Origin: Loripinus fragilis
Taxonomy: Eukaryota; Mollusca; Bivalvia; Lucinida; Lucinidae
Direction: 5' to 3'
Assembly (NCBI GenBank): GCA_964019695.1
Contig: OZ026522.1
Span: 72,323,601 to 72,387,600, forward strand
Length of the DNA: 64,000 bases
In this document: positions 59,664 to 64,000 of the stretch, one piece after another
How the letters are laid out: each line of letters opens with the position of its first letter
How positions within the stretch are numbered: the first letter of the stretch is position 1
Notes under the pieces: generated by a model
The model's database searches: none
What the model was told of the DNA's origin: nothing
What the model saw: only the letters and a program-made list of their open reading frames with translations
Program-made: the position numbers and the translations under genes

Positions 59664-59879
59664 CATGGGTGGATCCAGAGGGGTGGGGAAAGGGGATCCG
59701 GACCCCCTTGAAAACCACAAGTGGCTAAAGGTTTCCTTAGAAATTCTGGAACAGATCCCCAAGAAGGGAGGGAGTTCCGTACAGCCCTCTGTGAAATATG
59801 TTGATAACTAAATGGAAAAAAGCGGAAAAACATTGCGAGGCCCCCACCCCTGACGGAATTATCTGGATCCGCACATGAA
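59664..59879. repeat. CTGGATCC-ended TIR element
   Basis: Left end CATGGGTGGATCCAGAGG and right end TATCTGGATCCGCACATG are inverted. AAGAC borders both sides, possibly a 5-bp target duplication. It shares its ends with the motif repeated at 4.5, 5.0, 6.1-6.7 and 49.6 kb. Confidence 0.6.
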
Positions 59880-59907
59880 GACAGTGACAGGATGATGCGG
59901 ATATAGA

Positions 59908-60055
59908 GAATCTTACATGAGTGCTCATGTTTTATTAAATTTATTAAACGAGTTGCGGAAAAAAAGAGATAAATGCGAGGCTTGTCGAGCAATTTATCTC
60001 TTTTTCGCAACGAGTTTAATAAATTCAATAATACAAGAGCACGAATGTTAGATTC
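59908..60055. repeat. Foldback element H, copy 2
   Basis: The inner arms AATTTATTAAACGAGTTGCG and CGCAACGAGTTTAATAAATT are inverse; the centre has GCGAGGCTTGTCGAGC. Beyond the right arm, TTCTATTTATCATATGAC matches (inverted) the left flank of copy 1 at 44981-45001. Confidence 0.8.
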
Positions 60056-60232
60056 TATTTATCATATGACATTAAGATTACGTTGAAGTCCCAATTCTGA
60101 AGTCCCATTTTGTCATTATGTACGCAACGTTGTTATGGACGTCATAGCGTTTCCCGAAAATCTGAAATTTATGATTTTATAGCATGGCGTTATTTTACCC
60201 CCAGAGGCGACGTCATTTTCTATGAGATAAAT

Positions 60233-60385
60233 AGAATCCATCATTGGTGTTCAGTGGGGACAGAAAAATCCCAACCCGAGGGCCCACCGTTCCAGTGGGA
60301 AACGAGGCTTGCCGAGTTTCCCACTGAACGGTGGACCCGAGGGTTGGGATTTTTCTGGAACCACTGAACACCAATGGTCGATTCT
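60233..60385. repeat. Long palindrome, 153 bp
   Basis: CATTGGTGTTCAGTGG and CCACTGAACACCAATG, then AAAAATCCCAACCCGAGGG and CCCGAGGGTTGGGATTTTT, form near-perfect arms around CGAGGCTTGCCGAG. Confidence 0.9.
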
Positions 60386-60749
60386 TTTTCTCAAATACCA
60401 CGACCGTACGGTACAGTACTGTGTAATATTTGTTGGTGACGTCACTGAGATCGATGTTTACAGTCAATGACGCGCGCTGTATAAATCAACTTGAAACAGC
60501 GAATAAACAGCGCATTTGACAATGATGTGTGGTGTGTTTTTACATCGTCAAGGCTCCCCGTCCCGGTGGATTCAGTCACTCAATGCCCAAAACAACAGGT
60601 TAAAATATGTCAGTCGCAATGCACTCAATCCCGGCCCGGTCCCATACATTCGTGGAGATTGATCATGAAATAATTTCTACGGTCATTCTCCTCCCTTCCG
60701 CTGAATCATTCAAGAAGGGTTGTTGTCAGTTACAAGCGAAAGTATGTGC
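60386..60749. other. Non-coding, nothing recognised
   Basis: No exon-like frame with splice sites and no repeat partner. Confidence 0.4.
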
Positions 60750-60889
60750 ACGAAGTACTGGTTAACTGCTTGTACAAGCTTGCCCAGGAAAAAGTGTGGC
60801 TAGGTGAACTGACCGTCCCGCAATGACCATAGCTGTTGACTTGGGACGTAAAGCAACAAACAAACAAACAAACAAACAAAGCAATGCAC
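60750..60889 (+). mobile_element. SINE 3' part (shared-body family)
   Basis: Contains GCCCAGGAAAAAGTGTGGC and TTGGGACGTAAAGCAACAAA, then an (AACA)n tail at 60860-60880. The tRNA head is not recognisable. Confidence 0.55.
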
Positions 60890-61535
60890 TCAGTATGTTC
60901 AAAGCATTAAATAAAGGTTTTAATTAAAAATGCGCAGTTTTACTTTTAAACCAAGTTGAAGGCCGACTTCAATCGCTGATTTTTTTCCTGACTGACAACA
61001 ATTCAACTTTCGTTTTCGAACGAATACAGTCATGCGCCAAAAAATGTTATCTCACATTAGTAACCGGTCGCGTGTGGCTTATCTCGTATTAGTTACGCTT
61101 ATCTCACATGGGTAGCGATGTGGGACAGATTTTTCCGACAGCGAGCTTACATGAGTCATAATTTATTTTCGTCGAAATTCTTGAGTTTTACAATTTACTC
61201 GAAAACTGAACGTACCATGGCCCAACTCTTGCCCTAGAATGTAAAAACTCACTTAGTTTAGCATGTTGGTGTATTTGATTCTGATTAAGAGATGTTATAA
61301 AGATAATTTTTTAAGGTTTAAACCGGCCAAAACGACATGTATAGGGATCACTCGATCTCGTATGCGTTGGTATGTGAGAAAAAAAATCAATCGCAAATCA
61401 TGAACTGGCTCACCCATTTTTATAGTACTTTCCTGTATGCTTCAAGCAAATCATGTATAATTATACACATGTATATATGTATATTGATGAACATAATTTA
61501 GCGCTATATTACGCCGACACCACTGAAACGCGAAA
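60890..61535. other. Region upstream of the possible exon at 61536
   Basis: Contains AT-rich TATA-like strings (ATGTATATATGTATATT, 61469-61485) about 50-65 bp before the ATG. No other feature. Confidence 0.3.
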
Positions 61536-61661
61536 ATGCTATACTTTAGAGTCATAATTCTGATTCTGTTGAGTATCATCCATTTTCGTCTTTTTGTTTG
61601 CGAAAGATGGATTTCGAGATGTCCAGATAATACCGTTGATAGCCAGACATTCCTGTCTAAT
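61536..61661 (+). CDS. Possible first coding exon of an unidentified secreted or membrane protein
   Basis: An ATG preceded by an in-frame TGA at 61524 opens 42 codons that end exactly at a consensus gtaagt donor (61662). The N-terminus MLYFRVIILILLSIIHFRLF looks like a signal peptide or anchor and is followed by Cys-containing residues (VCERWISRCPDN). AT-rich DNA with TATA-like strings lies upstream. Any further exons would be beyond 64 kb or hidden in the repeat array. The family is not recognised and this may be chance. Confidence 0.3.
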
Positions 61662-61899
61662 GTAAGTAGTTGGTGTATTTGTTGTAAAGTAACTGTATCA
61701 TTCGAGGGTTTGTAGCAAAAAAGGTGCTTATCAATATAATCAGTAATGTGAATATTTTATAAATTCGAGTGAAACATTTATGGGGTTGTATCGATCAAAA
61801 ATCTGATCATGAATACTTGGATCACTGGTAATAAATTGCAAACAGATGGTATATTTATAACACTAATAAGCAAGAAGGTAAAGATCAGATATCGATATA

Positions 61900-62055
61900 A
61901 TCAAGCACCACACCTGACCCAGGACACCACATGGGAAAGTGACAAAACAGAAGAAAACATCACATACAAGGGAACCAAGAGGTTAGCCCTTTCCCCGCAG
62001 GTGACCACAAGGCTGCAAAGTACAGACAAGAAAGCATGACAAACACGAAACAACG
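61900..62055 (-). repeat. Repeat family B copy, inverted
   Basis: ACACCTGACCCAGGACACC, ATGGGAAAGTGACAAAAC, AGCCCTTTCCCCGCAGGTGA and AGCATGACAAACAC are reverse complements of family B blocks. Confidence 0.7.
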
Positions 62056-62061
62056 ATGTTT

Positions 62062-64000
62062 TAGCTCACCAGAGCCGAAGGCTCAGGGTGAGCTTATAGT
62101 ATGGGACTCGGGCCGGCGTCCGTCCGTCCGTGCGTCCACACTTTTAAACATGAATATCTCTGAAACCAGCCGGCCGAGCGTAAACAAATTTCATCTGGAG
62201 CATCATTGGGGTAGGGGATTGATTGCATAAGGTTTTGGGCCAGATCGGATCAGAACTCTGGTTCCCATGGCAACAGATAGCTCCCATAGGGTTATAATGG
62301 GGAAAACCTTGTGACCACTCTAGCTCCTCTTAATTCTTGCAGATAACGAGAACAACCATAGCATCTTGAATGGGTTCGAAATTCGGCAAGATCGGACCAG
62401 GGACTTATGAGTTAGCTGCCCTTGAGCATCTGGAAAAATCCCCATAGACTTATAATGGGAGAAATATTGTGCTCACTGTAGTGCAATCATTTTTGGATGG
62501 ATCTTCTTCATTCTTGCAGGTAACAAGCCCTACTATAAAAGCTTGGATGAGTTTGGATTTTGGCAAGATTCCATCACTGGCTTCGGAGTTAGCTACCCTT
62601 GAGCGTTTGAAAAATTATAATAATTTCTTGTGACCACTCTAGCGCCTTCATTTTTTTATTAGAACTTCTTCATTCTTGCAGGTAACAAGGAAACCAAAAA
62701 AGCTCGGATGGGTTCGAAATTCAGCCAGCTCAGACGATGAGTTTGAATTCTGGCAAGATTCCATCACTGACTTCGGAGTAAGCTGCCCTTGAGCGTTCGA
62801 AAAATAAATAAATAGTCTTGTGACCACTCTAGCGCCTGTATTTTTGATTAGAACTTCTTTATTCTTGCAGGTAACAATGACAACCATAAAAGCTCGGATG
62901 GGTTCGAAATTCGGCCAGATCAGACCTTGGATTGTTGAGTTAGCTGCCCTTGAGCATTTGAAAAATCCCCATATACTTTTAATGGGAGATCTGTTGTGAC
63001 CACTCTAGTGCTTTCAGTTTTGAATTGTTCTTCTTCATTCTTGCAGATAACAAGGACAACTATAAAAGCTTGAATGAGTTTTGAATTTCGTCAAGGTCCC
63101 ATCACCTATTATGGAGTTAGTTGCCCTAGAGCATCTTAAAAATTGATGGCTATTGTTTTGACCACTTTAAATATCGCCTTCATTTTTGATTGGATCTTCT
63201 TTATTCTTGCAGGTTAAAGGGTCAACCACAAAAGCTTGGATAGGTTCGAAATTCGGCCAGATCGGACATTGGACTTAGGGGTTAGCTGCCCTTGAGCGTC
63301 TTAAAAAATTCCGTAGACTTATAATGGGAGAAATGTTGTGACCACTCCAGTGCTTTCAAATTTGAATAGATTATATTCATTCTTGCAGATAAGAAGGACA
63401 ACTATAAAAGCTCGGATGAGTTTGAATTTCGTCAAGATCCCATCACCTATTAAGGTGTTAGCTGCCCTTGAGCATCTTAAAAATTGATGGATAATGTAGC
63501 ATTGTTTCAGCCACTCTAGCGCCTTCATTTTTGATTGGATCTTGTTCATTCTTGCAGGTAACAAGAACAACCATAAAAGATTAGATGAGTTTGAATTAAA
63601 GTAGAACCAACTTCAGACTGTGGATTTAACTTCCCTTGAGCACCATAAAAACCTGCATAGACTTACAATGGGAGATCTGTTGTGACCACTCTAGCACCTT
63701 CATTTTTGAATGGATCTTCCTCATTCTTGCAGGTAACAAGGTTACCCATAAAAAGTTTGAATGATTTTGATTTTCGGCCACACCCAATCACCAGCTACAG
63801 ACTTAGCTGTCCTTGAGCATCTAAAATATAGCTAATATAATGTTTTGACCACTCTAGCGCCTTCATTTTTCATTTGATTTTCTTTATCCTTGTGGGTTAC
63901 ACTGGACATTCATAAAAGTATGGACGAGTTTGAATTTTGGTCAGATCCCATCACTGACTACGGAGTAAGCTGCCCTTTGAGCATCTCAAAACAATACATT
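62062..64000 (+). mobile_element. Tandem-array element, ~173-bp units, runs off the window
   Basis: Headed by a palindrome (AGCTCACCAGAGCCGAAGGC, inverse following) and GTCCGTCCGTCCGTGCGTCC. TTCTTGCAGGTAAC recurs at 62511, 62673, 62862, 63038, 63204, 63380, 63549 and 63724, with degenerate first and last units at 62331 and 63888. Linked phrases are GTGACCACTCTAGCGCCTTC and GAGTTAGCTGCCCTTGAGC. The right end is outside the window. Confidence 0.85.

Noticed and set aside
59495..60028. 177-codon minus-strand ORF, the longest single frame
   Set aside because: It spans the CTGGATCC element and part of the foldback H palindrome, with no domain.
60110..60467. Similar ORFs on both strands at 60.2-60.4 kb
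   Set aside because: Explained by the near-perfect 153-bp palindrome.

Overview
The window is eukaryotic animal DNA. The only complete gene I can support is one intron-rich gene on the + strand, a nine-exon excitatory amino acid transporter of the SLC1 family (coding span 21595-46537, 534 residues after splicing). Almost everything else is AT-rich intronic or intergenic DNA full of mobile-element debris. A bivalve mollusc is the best guess. This is an inference from the repeats: tRNA-headed SINEs with a shared body, elements carrying internal 145-180 bp tandem arrays, many foldback elements, and degenerate LINE and Tc1/mariner relics.

Layout. Positions 1-21.3 kb lie upstream of the gene and hold repeats: a hairpin element at 0.3 kb, a 609-bp long-TIR element at 2.07 kb, a poly-G and CTGGATCC-repeat zone at 4.3-6.7 kb, a LINE relic at 9.3 kb, a palindromic mariner relic at 10.4 kb, a 2.04-kb long-TIR element at 11.8 kb, a 180-bp tandem array at 14.4 kb, a 37-bp minisatellite at 16.5 kb and a reverse transcriptase relic at 17.5 kb. 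Positions 21.5-46.7 kb are the transporter gene. Its introns carry four copies of one small TIR element, a long (TA)n tract, hairpins, a SINE with a perfect target-site duplication, and a LINE tail. Positions 46.7-61.5 kb are again repeats: 150-bp and 145-bp tandem arrays, long palindromes, a tandem pair of ~1-kb elements and a 2.4-kb foldback element. A short possible first exon of another gene (signal-peptide-like) lies at 61.5 kb. From 62.06 kb to the window end there is a third large tandem array of ~173-bp units.

The transporter model rests on uninterrupted reading frame across eight GT-AG introns, correct phase at every junction, and SLC1 motifs in the right order. No bacterial-type operons, CRISPR arrays, rRNA genes or intact tRNA genes were seen. 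The main findings concern element insertions very close to transporter exons, unusual substitutions at the HP2 tip of the transporter, and the shared architecture of several tandem-array elements. No computation was run; repeat boundaries are by eye and can be off by several bases.
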